Below, in pieces: positions 1 to 8,583 of a DNA stretch of 64,000 nucleotides (position 1 is the stretch's first letter; each line of letters opens with the position of its first letter). A program made the translations under genes and the position numbers. The stretch comes from Rhizobium croatiense (GTDB taxonomy: Bacteria > Pseudomonadota > Alphaproteobacteria > Rhizobiales > Rhizobiaceae), in the NCBI RefSeq assembly GCF_019793465.1, contig NZ_JAILYJ010000006.1:248001-312000 (forward strand). The letters are read 5' to 3'. The notes below the pieces were generated by a model, which made no database searches, was not told the DNA's origin, and saw nothing but the letters and a program-made list of their open reading frames with translations.

Positions 1-624
1 AAATTTCGCGCCAACGCGTTGCGCGACGAACGCGACACGCTGCGCCAGGACGTCACCCTGCTGCAGAAGCGGGCCAAGGATGCCGAGCAGAAACTGACAC
101 AGCAGCAGCATATGGTGATCCGCCTGGAAGACAAGGCCGCGCGTGAGAGCGCATCCGCCGCCGAGAAGGAAAACCTGCTCGCCCGCCGTCAGCAGGAAAT
201 CGTCAAGCTGAAGGAGCAGTTGAAAGCCGCCAACGCCGAGATCCGCAGGATCAACCGGGTGCTGCGCGACGCCGGCCTGGCCAAAATGGCGGCGGAATTA
301 CCGACCGAACTGACGGCCGACGACTCAACCGTGTCCATGCTCGACACCGCTGCGGTGACGGCTGAGATGAGCGAGGATGCCCGCAAGCGCAGCGCCGCCC
401 TTGCCGAACGCCTGCAGAAGGCAAAGTCCGTCGCCGGACGTGATGGTGCGATCCGCGAGGAGATCGCCTCGATCGCCGCCAATATGGTGGCGCTGACCGC
501 ACTCAACGAAGGCCCTTCCTCGCCGATCCGCACGCTGCTGGCGGATGCCGGGACCAAGAACCCGAACGACCGCGTCAGCCTTGCCGACAGGGCGGCCGCC
601 ATCATCGCCAATCCGGTGCGATAA
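1..624 (+). CDS. Coiled-coil protein, 3' part (5' end outside the window)
   Basis: The reading frame is open from base 1 to a TAA stop at 622-624, so the start lies upstream and 207 codons are visible. The first ~85 residues are rich in Glu, Lys, Gln, Arg and Leu with heptad-like spacing and look like a long coiled coil. This is followed by a less ordered acidic stretch, an Ala-rich helical part, and a tail containing short Pro/Ser segments. I see no catalytic motif and do not recognise a family, so no function is assigned. A TTG at position 19 could be taken as a start, but the frame is open before it and has no ribosome site there. The stop codon directly abuts the first copy of a dispersed two-hairpin element that separates it from the convergent methyltransferase gene. 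Confidence 0.7.
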   Translation, partial: KFRANALRDERDTLRQDVTLLQKRAKDAEQKLTQQQHMVIRLEDKAARESASAAEKENLLARRQQEIVKLKEQLKAANAEIRRINRVLRDAGLAKMAAELPTELTADDSTVSMLDTAAVTAEMSEDARKRSAALAERLQKAKSVAGRDGAIREEIASIAANMVALTALNEGPSSPIRTLLADAGTKNPNDRVSLADRAAAIIANPVR

Positions 625-625
625 A

Positions 626-726
626 GCATGTCGCGCAAAAGTGTGCAGCGGTTTTGCGATAACGACATGCGAGAAAATAAAGACCTAAAGCGCGGGGAGC
701 GAATCTGAAAGATCGCGACGTGCCTT
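626..726 (+). repeat. Dispersed two-hairpin intergenic element, copy 1
   Basis: Hairpin 1 has an outer stem GCATGTCG/CGACATGC (626-633 with 663-670) and an inner stem CGCAAAA/TTTTGCG (634-640 with 652-658) closing the loop GTGTGCAGCGG. A conserved spacer ending in GACCTAAAGCG leads to hairpin 2 (688-694 with 719-726), which is imperfect here, with one bulged base and one G-T pair. Two more copies lie at 35014-35111 and 36840-36937. This copy fills the space between convergent genes, so it may act as a transcription terminator in both directions. Confidence 0.8.
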
Positions 727-731
727 GGGGG

Positions 732-1556
732 TCAGATCCGTCCCATGGCCGAGGCCATGGAAAACAACGCGATCCCCGTCGCCGTCGCCGCATTGAGGCT
801 ATCGAGCTCGTCCGACTGCGGGATGCGCGCGCTCTGAAAGCGGGCCAGCAGCGCCGCCGGCAAGCCCTCCCCCTCCGTGCCGACGACGAGCGCCATGCGT
901 GCCGCAGCCGGAATGACGCGAATGTCCGTTTTCCCATGCGGCGAAAGCGTCCAGATGGCAAAACCCTGTTCGGCGAGTGCAAGGAGCAGATCCAGTGCCT
1001 TGCCGCCGCGCCGGTGTGGAACGCTCAGGACCGACCCGACCGAAACACGCAGCGCTTTGCGATAAAGCGGATCACAGGAGGTTTCGTCGAGCAGCACGGC
1101 ATCTGCCCGGAAGGCGGCGGCGTTGCGGAACATCGAGCCGGCATTGTCGTGATTGGAAATGCCGCAGCCGACGAGGACCAGCGCCCGTTCCGGCAGGGCG
1201 TGAAGAAGCGCTGCCTGGTCGCGCTCCTCCCGGCGGCCAAGCGCGAGAACACCGCGATGCAGATGGAAACCGACGATGCCCTCGAGCGCGTCAGCCTCGG
1301 CGACATAGACCGGCACGTCGGCGGGAAACCGCTCCAGGATCGGCAGGATGCCCTCGACGCGATTGCGCAGCAGCAGGATCTTCTCGGCGCGAAAGCCGCG
1401 GCCTTGCGCATGCGCCTCGGCGAGCATTCTAAGCACGACGGTACCCTCGGCGATGAAGCGGTTTTCCCGCCCGGTCAGATCGCGCTCGCGGATGTCGCGG
1501 AATTCCGCGACGCGCGGATCGTCGGCATTCGCGATGGCGATCGGGGGAGCGGCCAT
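732..1556 (-). CDS. TrmH/SpoU-family RNA 2'-O-ribose methyltransferase
   Basis: This 274-residue protein has the layout of a SpoU (SPOUT) methyltransferase, which moves a methyl group from S-adenosylmethionine to a ribose 2'-OH in rRNA or tRNA. The N-terminal ~95 residues resemble the substrate-binding part (RFIAEG, then VLRMLAEA). The C-terminal ~150 residues carry the three knot motifs: ISNHDNAGSMFRNAAAF (motif 1, with the conserved Asn and Arg), VVGTEGEGLP (motif 2) and SLNAATATGIALF (motif 3). The target nucleotide cannot be read from sequence. It starts 7 bases after the stop of the small membrane-protein gene upstream, so the two are probably cotranscribed. The stop faces the coiled-coil gene across a dispersed hairpin element. 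Confidence 0.88.
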   Translation of the reverse strand: MAAPPIAIANADDPRVAEFRDIRERDLTGRENRFIAEGTVVLRMLAEAHAQGRGFRAEKILLLRNRVEGILPILERFPADVPVYVAEADALEGIVGFHLHRGVLALGRREERDQAALLHALPERALVLVGCGISNHDNAGSMFRNAAAFRADAVLLDETSCDPLYRKALRVSVGSVLSVPHRRGGKALDLLLALAEQGFAIWTLSPHGKTDIRVIPAAARMALVVGTEGEGLPAALLARFQSARIPQSDELDSLNAATATGIALFSMASAMGRI

Positions 1557-1563
1557 GCCGGCC

Positions 1564-1947
1564 TCAATTGCCCGTGACTGTCAGGTCAGCGACGGTGCGG
1601 CCGCTCCGGAGATCGAAGATCAGCGCCTTGCCCTTGCCCTCGACGGTCTCGCCGTAAAACAGGATCTGCCCCGCCGAAAACGAGGTCGACTGCACCTTGA
1701 AACCCAGCGGCAGGGAAACAGTCGCCGCGAGCGGCGCCTCCGAGGGCACACCAGAGGCGGCGGCAGCGAGGGCCGTGTCCTTCGGCTCGCGCATCGTCTT
1801 GTAGACAACCGCACCGAAGACCGCCATAAGGCTCACGAACATGATGGCGCCGGAAACGATCTGCAGGCGGACCATCTTGCGCCGGACACTTTCCATCGCC
1901 GGATCAAGGGGCTTCTCTTCCTGGTCGTCTGGCTCGATTGCTGTCAT
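1564..1947 (-). CDS. Small single-pass membrane protein of unknown function
   Basis: The 127-residue product has a charged N-terminus (residues 1-27), one hydrophobic segment at about residues 28-50 (IVSGAIMFVSLMAVFGAVVY) and a C-terminal domain of about 75 residues predicted to lie in the periplasm. The tail contains a beta-rich part (LPLGFKVQSTSFSAGQILFY) and ends with ALIFDLRSGRTVADL. I do not recognise the family. It reads away from the pseudouridine synthase gene, with about 40 bases between the starts. It lies 7 bases upstream of the SpoU methyltransferase gene, which suggests cotranscription rather than a shared job. Confidence 0.65.
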   Translation of the reverse strand: MTAIEPDDQEEKPLDPAMESVRRKMVRLQIVSGAIMFVSLMAVFGAVVYKTMREPKDTALAAAASGVPSEAPLAATVSLPLGFKVQSTSFSAGQILFYGETVEGKGKALIFDLRSGRTVADLTVTGN

Positions 1948-1988
1948 CTGTGCGTCCCGTTCTAAAAATACGTCGGAGAAGAAGCGTC

Positions 1989-3014
1989 TTGAGCGACCCC
2001 TTTAAACAAGCAGTGGGCATTAGAAAAGTCCTGACCGCCGATGAAACCGCGGAAGGCCGGCTCGACGCCTGGCTGACGGCGCAGGTCGGCGAGGATTTTT
2101 CCCGCAGCCGCATCAAGGCGCTGATCAAGGACGGCCAGGTTTCGATGCGCGGCGAACCCGTCACCGATCCGCAGCGCAAGGTGCGCGTCGGCGACAGTTT
2201 CGAGATTACCCTGCCCGAGCCGGAAGATCCGACGCCCAGGGGCGAGGATATTCCGCTCGATATCCTCTATGAGGACGATGACGTCGTCGTCATATCGAAA
2301 CCGGCCGGCCTGGTCGTCCACCCCGGCTCCGGCAACTGGACTGGAACGCTGGTCAACGCGCTGATCCACCATTGCGGCGATACGCTCTCCGGCATCGGCG
2401 GTGTGCGCCGCCCCGGCATCGTCCACCGTCTCGACAAGGACACCACGGGCGTCATGGTCGTCGCCAAGAACGACATTGCCCATCGCCATCTCTCGCTCCA
2501 GTTTGCCGATCATGGCCGTACCATGCCGCTGGAGCGGGCCTATCAGGCAATCGTCTGGGGCCGGCCCCGGTCACTGACAGGCACGGTCGACGCGCCGCTC
2601 GGCCGCGCCACCGGCGATCGCACCCGGCGCGCCGTCAAGCGCCCCGACAGCCATGACGCCGACGAGGCGATCACCCATTACGAGGTGATCGAGCGCTTTC
2701 ACGAAACCCCGGACGCGACGGCGCTCGCCTCGCTGGTCGAGTGCCGCCTCGAAACCGGCCGCACCCATCAGATCCGTGTGCACATGGCTCATATCGGCCA
2801 CCCGCTGCTCGGCGACACGGTCTACGGAGCCGGCTTCAGGACCAAGGCCAATCTGCTGCCCGAAGAGATCCGCAAGGTGGTAAACGGGTTCGACCGCCAG
2901 GCGCTGCATGCCTTCATGCTGCAATTCGAGCATCCCCGCACCGGCGAACTCATGCATTTCGAGGTACCGCTGCCTGAGGATATGGTGGAACTTGTCGAGG
3001 CATTGCGGAGTTAG
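1989..3014 (+). CDS. RluA-family pseudouridine synthase
   Basis: The protein (341 residues from this start) isomerises specific uridines in structured RNA to pseudouridine, most often in 23S rRNA for the RluC/RluD branch. Residues ~15-75 form an S4-like RNA-binding domain (GRLDAWLTAQV, SRSRIKALIKDGQV). The catalytic core follows, with the signature HRLDKDTTGVMVVAK containing the catalytic Asp, and later CRLETGRTHQIRVHM. I prefer the TTG at 1989, which gives MSDPFKQAV and follows the purine-rich stretch GGAGAAGAAG. The frame is also open back to an ATG at 1938, but that would add an arginine-rich run and overlap the divergent gene. It lies 189 bases upstream of rpoH, in the same direction. Confidence 0.9.
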   Translation: MSDPFKQAVGIRKVLTADETAEGRLDAWLTAQVGEDFSRSRIKALIKDGQVSMRGEPVTDPQRKVRVGDSFEITLPEPEDPTPRGEDIPLDILYEDDDVVVISKPAGLVVHPGSGNWTGTLVNALIHHCGDTLSGIGGVRRPGIVHRLDKDTTGVMVVAKNDIAHRHLSLQFADHGRTMPLERAYQAIVWGRPRSLTGTVDAPLGRATGDRTRRAVKRPDSHDADEAITHYEVIERFHETPDATALASLVECRLETGRTHQIRVHMAHIGHPLLGDTVYGAGFRTKANLLPEEIRKVVNGFDRQALHAFMLQFEHPRTGELMHFEVPLPEDMVELVEALRS

Positions 3015-3203
3015 AAGGGACTGCGAAATTCAGCCTTCCCCGTCTCACACCTGCGTGAGCGGCGCCTTGAACCGCCGTTTCGCCATACTTATCTGTATAT
3101 AGACTTAGTGCGGGCTTGGTAGAAAGCCGCACGTCCCGGTTTGCCATTCGACGCGGGGACGCGTTTTCATTGGGAACCGGAATTCACTTTAGGAGGGTGC
3201 ACT

Positions 3204-4112
3204 ATGGCCCGAAATACCTTGCCGTCCATTACCGCCGGCGAAGCCGGCCTCAATCGTTATCTCGACGAAATCCGCAAATTCCCGATGCTCGAACCGCAGC
3301 AGGAATATATGCTGGCCAAGCGTTATGCCGAGCACGGCGACCGCGACGCCGCCCACAAGCTCGTCACCAGCCATCTGCGCCTCGTTGCGAAGATCGCCAT
3401 GGGTTATCGCGGCTACGGCCTGCCGATCGGCGAAGTCGTCTCCGAAGGCAATGTCGGCCTGATGCAGGCGGTCAAGAAATTCGATCCGGAACGCGGCTTC
3501 CGCCTCGCGACCTATGCCATGTGGTGGATCAAGGCCTCGATACAGGAATATATCCTGCGGTCGTGGTCGCTGGTGAAGATGGGTACGACCGCAAACCAGA
3601 AGCGCCTGTTCTTCAACCTGCGCCGGCTGAAGGGTCGCATTCAGGCGATCGACGACGGCGACTTGAAGCCGGAGCACGTATCGGAAATCGCCACCAAGCT
3701 GAACGTCTCGGAGGAGGAGGTCATTTCGATGAACCGCCGTCTTTCCGGCGACGCCTCGCTGAACGCGCCGATCAAGGCGGCCGAAGGCGACAGCGGCCAA
3801 TGGCAGGACTGGCTTGTGGACGATCACGACAGCCAGGAAGACGTGCTGATCGAGCAGGACGAGCTCGAAACCCGCCGACGTATGCTGAGCAAAGCGATGA
3901 GCGTGCTGAACGAACGCGAGCGCCGCATCTTCGAGGCCCGCCGCCTCGCCGAGGAGCCGGTGACGCTGGAAGACCTGTCGGCCGAATTCGACATCAGCCG
4001 CGAACGCGTCCGCCAGATCGAGGTTCGCGCCTTCGAGAAGGTGCAGGACGCTGTCCGCAAGGAAGCCCTGGAACGCGCCAAAGCCGTCCGCGTCGTCGAC
4101 GCCACAGCCTGA
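3204..4112 (+). CDS. rpoH: Heat-shock sigma factor RpoH (sigma-32)
   Basis: The 302-residue product directs RNA polymerase to heat-shock and stress promoters. Region 1.2/2 is clear (LNRYLDEIRKFPML, then region 2.4 around TYAMWWIKASIQEYIL). The RpoH box that separates sigma-32 proteins from other sigmas is present as NQKRLFFNLRRLKGRI. The C-terminal helix-turn-helix of region 4 reads TLEDLSAEFDISRERVRQIE. I chose the ATG at 3204 because a strong AGGAGGG lies at 3191-3197. The in-frame ATG at 3141 has no ribosome site and adds atypical residues. Rhizobia carry two or more rpoH genes, and the position near purA and an rluA-type gene fits the rpoH1 locus, which is inference. A rho-independent terminator follows. 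Confidence 0.96.
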   Translation: MARNTLPSITAGEAGLNRYLDEIRKFPMLEPQQEYMLAKRYAEHGDRDAAHKLVTSHLRLVAKIAMGYRGYGLPIGEVVSEGNVGLMQAVKKFDPERGFRLATYAMWWIKASIQEYILRSWSLVKMGTTANQKRLFFNLRRLKGRIQAIDDGDLKPEHVSEIATKLNVSEEEVISMNRRLSGDASLNAPIKAAEGDSGQWQDWLVDDHDSQEDVLIEQDELETRRRMLSKAMSVLNERERRIFEARRLAEEPVTLEDLSAEFDISRERVRQIEVRAFEKVQDAVRKEALERAKAVRVVDATA

Positions 4113-4137
4113 AAAGGCTGAAGTCTAGAATTGGCAA

Positions 4138-4172
4138 CGCCATCTCCCCGGTGCGGGAGGTGGCGTTTTTGT
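4138..4172 (+). terminator. Rho-independent terminator of rpoH
   Basis: An 11-base stem CGCCATCTCCC (4138-4148) pairs with GGGAGGTGGCG (4155-4165), with one G-T pair and a 6-base loop. It is followed directly by TTTTT. It begins 26 bases after the rpoH stop. Confidence 0.9.
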
Positions 4173-4525
4173 GTCTGAGGTGAGTGCTTAGGGAGGACGC
4201 GAGACCTTGCCACGATTCCCTGTCTCCCGGCGGGGGTCCGAAGGACGGGTCGAGACGCGTGGCTCAACCCCGGCGGATGCCGGCAGGCAGATGAGGGGGT
4301 GAGCGGCAAAGCCGCGAATGCGCTGAGCGCAAGCGAAGGGCAATATGAGCGGCGTGCCGTGTCGCCCCCTCATCCGACCCTTCGGGCCACCTTCTCCCCG
4401 CTGTGGAGAAGAGGGGGCCAAGCCGCTTGCCCATACTCTTCACCCAACCGGGAAAGGTGGCGGCAACCGGATGAAGGGGAGCGCGAGCGAAGAGAAATGA
4501 AACCACTCGCCGCCCACGAACCACC
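4173..4525. repeat. Palindrome-rich rhizobial intergenic mosaic (RIME-like) block
   Basis: This gap between two convergent genes has no credible coding sequence. It holds nested palindromes: GATGAGGGGG (4290-4299) with CCCCCTCATC (4365-4374), and CTTCTCC (4391-4397) with GGAGAAG (4405-4411), plus GC-rich runs such as TCCGAAGGACGGGTCGAGAC. The wording resembles the repetitive intergenic mosaic elements known from Rhizobium, but the family name is from memory and not from a comparison. Short frames here, such as 4264-4587 and 4299-4643, look like repeat-derived artefacts. Confidence 0.6.
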
Positions 4526-7030
4526 TCACTGGCTGGTCGAGACATCCCCGAGCGCGGTCCATTCCTTGATAGCGGTATTGAAGTCATCCGTTCCCGTGCC
4601 GCCCTTGTCCATCGTCAGCAGCGCGCGGCGACCGTTGCGGTAGGTGATCGGGATATCGATCCAGTTGCGGGTCGACATCAGGTCGAGATTGGCCTTGCGC
4701 GCATCGGGATAATCGTTGAGCGCGATCATGTGGAAATCGTCGGTGATCTTGGCCGGAACCGCAATCAGCGCGTCGCCGCGATCCTGCTCCGTGCGCTTCA
4801 TCGAGATGCGCTGGACGCTGTCAATACTGCCGCCTTCAAAATTGGGCGGCACCGAGAAGACGATCTCGACAAGATGGCTTGCCGGCAGCGACGGATCGGA
4901 GTTGCGCTTGAAGGTGACGAGAGCCGAGAGATTACGCTCGGGAACGGTGACGTTGCCCTGGACTGTCGCTTCCTGCCGGCCACCCTGGCCGGCCTCGTGC
5001 TGCACGCTCCAGACAACCGTTCCCTCGATCGCCGTCGGCGAGCTCTGGCCGATACGCTCCTCGTAGAGGAACATCTTTTCCGACGACCCAACCGGGGCGG
5101 CCTGCTGCGGCGATGCCGCAGGACCGTTCGGCGTCAGCGTTTCCGGCCGGGCCGTATCACCTTGGGCGCTGGCGGCCGGCGTATCCGCAGCCGCGACATT
5201 CTGCTCGGCCACCGATTTCCCCTCGGCGGTCGGCGTTCCCGGCACAGCCGCCGGGCCGCTGTCGACTTCGCTTCCATCGGAAAGCAGCCGCTGCGTGAAT
5301 TTGGAATTGGCCGCCGCACCGTCATTGTTCAATGACGCCACTTGCTGGTTCGGCTCTGCCGGTGCCGGCGGCGTATTCTGCGCTTCCGGGGTAGCTGGCT
5401 CGGCTGGCGTCGGCGTGCTCGGCTGAGCAGGCGTCTCGGGTTCCGCCGGCGTCGTTGCCGCCTCGTTCCTGGTGGACTGCGATGGTGCCGAGCTGACAAG
5501 CCCATCGACCATCGCCACCAGCGCCTCTCTGTTCGTCCAGCCGGCATAGACGCCGCCGCCGATCAGGATAAGCGCGAAGATCAGGGTGATCACCGTGCCG
5601 ATGCCGAAGCGGCGCCGCTTCGGCTCCATGCGGAAATTCTTGCCCTGCAGCTTGGCGGCGACGATCTGATCGATATCCATCGCCGGATTGGCGTCGTCAT
5701 CGTCAGCGGCGACCGAGCCGCGGCGGTCATAACCACGCAGTGCCTTGGCTTCGCGCCATCCTTCGCTCGGCGCGCCGGCAGCGGGCGCGGCCTTGCCGTC
5801 GTGCACTTCAGCAAAGATATCGACATCGTCGAAATGCGAGGAAACCGGCGTCTTCTTGTTGTTGCCGGCCTCGATCGGCGGCAGATCGTCGAAGGCGGCC
5901 GTTTCCCAGGAGAAACTTTCCTTGGCAGCCGGCATGACGGCCGCGGGTGCTATCTTTTCGAGGCTCGATATCACCTCTTCGAAGGCGCGCGCCGAGGTGT
6001 CGGCGGCGGCCGGAGCGGTTTCCGAATATTGCCGGAGCTCCTCTTCCGCCCATTCGGTCTCGGCATCCTTCGGCGCCGGAGCCGGTGTTTCGGCAGCGGG
6101 TTCGGTCCAGACGGGGTCGAAATGCGCCGCCGCATCCGCCTGCAGCGGCTCCTCGCGGCTATGTTCGACGAATTCCTGCGCACGATCGAAATCAGCGACC
6201 GGCTCGACCAGCCGATTGGATGCATGCTCCAGGCCGCGTGTGACCGGCTGAAACGATTCGATGGGCTCGTAAGCCGTCTCGGCATTCGGCTCATGGCTTT
6301 CAACAGTCGCCGGTTCGGCCGCGACCTCTTCGGCTTCCGCGGGAGGCTGCTCATCGGCACGATCGTCGTCGGCTTGCTCGTAGCCATGCCCGGCAGGCGG
6401 CGGTTCGAAGCCGTCATGGTCAGACGCCACCTCTTCGCCAGCGACCTCACGCGCCTCGCCGGCATGCCATTCCTCGGCCGGCGCCTCCTCCTCATGGGAG
6501 GGATGCCAGTATGACTCAATGGGCGCTTCCGTCTCGGTGGAAACGGGTGTTTCCACGAGCTCGGGCTCTGCAGGCTGGGGTTCCGCAGGCTCGGCTTCCT
6601 CGGCTACGACCTCTTCCTGAGTTTCCTGCGGCGCGGCAGCTTCGACCTGATCGGGCTCATCGACGGCCTCTGCCGCCGGCGGTTCTGCATCGGCTTCCTC
6701 GGCCGGCTCGTCGGCGGCCGGCTCTGACACCGGCACCGGTTCGCTTTCACCGTGAGCCGCGTATTCCTCGACGGGCTCCGGCACAGCGACGGCGTCAGCC
6801 GCCTTATCGAGTGACAGCGCCTCGGAGTGCTCACCCTCCACTTCGCGGATGGCGGCCTCGAGCTTTTCGAGCTGGCGTTGCAGCATGGCTTCCGGCGGAC
6901 GCGGCTTCATGTTCTCGAGCTGCCGCTGCACTGCGCCGCGAGCACGTTCGTAGACCTTTACCCGCATCTCGGGGGTATTTTCGGCCAGGCCGTCGACGGC
7001 CCGCCGAATAACTGCAATAAAATCCGCCAT
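4526..7030 (-). CDS. Large acidic Pro/Ala/Glu-rich single-pass membrane protein, unknown function
   Basis: The 834-residue protein has four parts. Residues 1-70 are helical and basic (ENTPEMRVKVYERARGAV) and may be a folded N-terminal domain. Residues ~70-470 are dominated by Glu, Ala and Pro with low complexity and are probably disordered. One membrane segment lies at about 476-500 (ITLIFALILIGGGVYAGW), preceded by the basic run EPKRRRFG, which suggests that the acidic part is cytoplasmic. A second Pro/Ala/Thr linker leads to a conserved-looking C-terminal domain of ~190 residues (for example EKMFLYEERIGQSSPTAIEGTVVW) that should face the periplasm. No catalytic motif is visible and I do not recognise a named family. 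It lies upstream of rpoH's end in convergent orientation and 61 bases downstream of purA. Confidence 0.8.
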   Translation of the reverse strand: MADFIAVIRRAVDGLAENTPEMRVKVYERARGAVQRQLENMKPRPPEAMLQRQLEKLEAAIREVEGEHSEALSLDKAADAVAVPEPVEEYAAHGESEPVPVSEPAADEPAEEADAEPPAAEAVDEPDQVEAAAPQETQEEVVAEEAEPAEPQPAEPELVETPVSTETEAPIESYWHPSHEEEAPAEEWHAGEAREVAGEEVASDHDGFEPPPAGHGYEQADDDRADEQPPAEAEEVAAEPATVESHEPNAETAYEPIESFQPVTRGLEHASNRLVEPVADFDRAQEFVEHSREEPLQADAAAHFDPVWTEPAAETPAPAPKDAETEWAEEELRQYSETAPAAADTSARAFEEVISSLEKIAPAAVMPAAKESFSWETAAFDDLPPIEAGNNKKTPVSSHFDDVDIFAEVHDGKAAPAAGAPSEGWREAKALRGYDRRGSVAADDDDANPAMDIDQIVAAKLQGKNFRMEPKRRRFGIGTVITLIFALILIGGGVYAGWTNREALVAMVDGLVSSAPSQSTRNEAATTPAEPETPAQPSTPTPAEPATPEAQNTPPAPAEPNQQVASLNNDGAAANSKFTQRLLSDGSEVDSGPAAVPGTPTAEGKSVAEQNVAAADTPAASAQGDTARPETLTPNGPAASPQQAAPVGSSEKMFLYEERIGQSSPTAIEGTVVWSVQHEAGQGGRQEATVQGNVTVPERNLSALVTFKRNSDPSLPASHLVEIVFSVPPNFEGGSIDSVQRISMKRTEQDRGDALIAVPAKITDDFHMIALNDYPDARKANLDLMSTRNWIDIPITYRNGRRALLTMDKGGTGTDDFNTAIKEWTALGDVSTSQ

Positions 7031-7091
7031 CAGTACTTTCTCAAGAAGTCCGGTACTCTCCCGAACCTATCCTCCGCAGTGACCGGTGACC

Positions 7092-8390
7092 TTAATCCTC
7101 AAACGGATCGGTCACAAGTATCGTGTCGTCCCGCTCCGGGCTGGTGGACAGGAGCGCGACTGGCGCCCCGATCAGCTCTTCGACCTGGCGAACATATTTG
7201 ATCGCCTGTGCCGGAAGATCTGCCCAACTGCGGGCGCCGACGGTCGATTCCTTCCAGCCCTCCAGCGTGATATAGATCGGTTCGACCCTAGCTTGCGCTC
7301 CCTGGCTTGCGGGAAGATGATCAATCTGTTCGCCGTCGAGCATATAGCCGACGCAGATCTTCAGTTCCTCGAGGCCGTCGAGCACGTCGAGCTTGGTGAG
7401 CGCGATGCCGGTGATGCCGTTGGTGGCGACCGACTGGCGCACCAGCGCGGCGTCGAACCAGCCGCAGCGGCGCTTGCGCCCTGTGACGACGCCGAACTCA
7501 TGACCCTTTTGGCCGAGAAACTCTCCGATCTCATCCTTCAGTTCCGTCGGGAACGGGCCTTCGCCGACGCGTGTCGTATAGGCCTTCGTGATGCCGAGAA
7601 TATAACCCAGCGAACCCGGCCCCATGCCGGAACCGGCCGCCGCTTGACCAGCCACGGTGTTCGAGGAGGTGACGAAAGGATAGGTGCCGTGGTCGATATC
7701 GAGCAGGCTGCCCTGTGCACCTTCAAAGAGGATGCGGGCGCCCCTGCGGCGCTCCTTGTCGAGGAAAAGCCAGACGGTATCGCGGAACGGCAGTATCCGT
7801 TCGGCGACCGAGGTCAGTTCGTCCATGATGGTCTGGTGGCTGACTTCGGCGACACCGAGGCCGCGGCGAAGGGCGTTGTGATGGGTGAGGATCCGATCGA
7901 CCTTGCCGGGAAGGCTGTCGAGATCGGCAAGATCCATCACACGGATCGCGCGGCGGCCGACCTTGTCTTCATAGGCCGGACCGATGCCGCGGCGCGTCGT
8001 ACCGATCTTGGTGCCGCTGTTGGAGGCCGCGTCCTCGCGCATCGCGTCCAGCTCCCGGTGCAGCGACAGGATGAGCGTCGCGTTGTCGGCCACGCGCAAA
8101 TTGTCGGGGGTGATCGTCACACCCTGGCCGGCGAGCTTTTCGATCTCGGCGATCAGCGCATGCGGGTCGACGACGACGCCGTTGCCGATCACCGCCATCT
8201 TGCCCGGGCGCACGACGCCGGACGGCAGCAGCGAAAGCTTGTAGCTCGTGCCGTCAATGACGAGCGTATGACCGGCATTGTGACCGCCCTGATAGCGCAC
8301 GACGATATCCGCGCGTTCCGAAAGCCAGTCGACAATCTTGCCTTTGCCTTCGTCACCCCATTGCGAACCGACCACGACTACGTTCGTCAT
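7092..8390 (-). CDS. purA: Adenylosuccinate synthetase
   Basis: PurA joins IMP and aspartate, using GTP, to form adenylosuccinate, the first committed step from IMP to AMP in the cytoplasm. The 432-residue length is typical of bacterial PurA. The N-terminal P-loop is [14 protein letters not shown], which carries the catalytic Asp. The second catalytic motif is GGHNAGHTL with the catalytic His. Later markers are [14 protein letters not shown] and the C-terminal [18 protein letters not shown]. The ATG at 8390 gives MTNVVVVG, the usual start for this family. The gene is divergent from the DMT transporter, with 193 bases between starts. Confidence 0.98.
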   Translation of the reverse strand: MTNVVVVGSQWGDEGKGKIVDWLSERADIVVRYQGGHNAGHTLVIDGTSYKLSLLPSGVVRPGKMAVIGNGVVVDPHALIAEIEKLAGQGVTITPDNLRVADNATLILSLHRELDAMREDAASNSGTKIGTTRRGIGPAYEDKVGRRAIRVMDLADLDSLPGKVDRILTHHNALRRGLGVAEVSHQTIMDELTSVAERILPFRDTVWLFLDKERRRGARILFEGAQGSLLDIDHGTYPFVTSSNTVAGQAAAGSGMGPGSLGYILGITKAYTTRVGEGPFPTELKDEIGEFLGQKGHEFGVVTGRKRRCGWFDAALVRQSVATNGITGIALTKLDVLDGLEELKICVGYMLDGEQIDHLPASQGAQARVEPIYITLEGWKESTVGARSWADLPAQAIKYVRQVEELIGAPVALLSTSPERDDTILVTDPFED

Positions 8391-8583
8391 CTAACTCTTC
8401 CTGTTACCGGCGCGGAACCGCGCACCTGCTCAAACCCGCGCATCTATAAAGCTTTGTTTTTGGGAAAGCGACCCTGTTGTCACAGGCGATTGGGCTTTTT
8501 ACGTGACAAATCAGCAGTCGGCAGGCTATTTCCCCTGGGAAAACGCCGCTTGTTGATCATCAAAAGACGAGGAAGAAACGCTC

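Noticed and set aside
3066..3088. CTTGAA and CCATAC upstream of rpoH as a sigma-32-type promoter
   Set aside because: The spacing is only 11 bases, too short for the usual heat-shock promoter geometry, so I do not call it.
4264..4643. Short frames in the gap between rpoH and the 834-residue gene
   Set aside because: They fall inside the palindromic intergenic repeat block and vary with its repeats. No ribosome site or domain supports them.
8477..8509. TTGTCAC and GTGACAA between purA and the DMT gene
   Set aside because: The 7-base arms are 19 bases apart and match no operator geometry I know. Chance pairing is likely.
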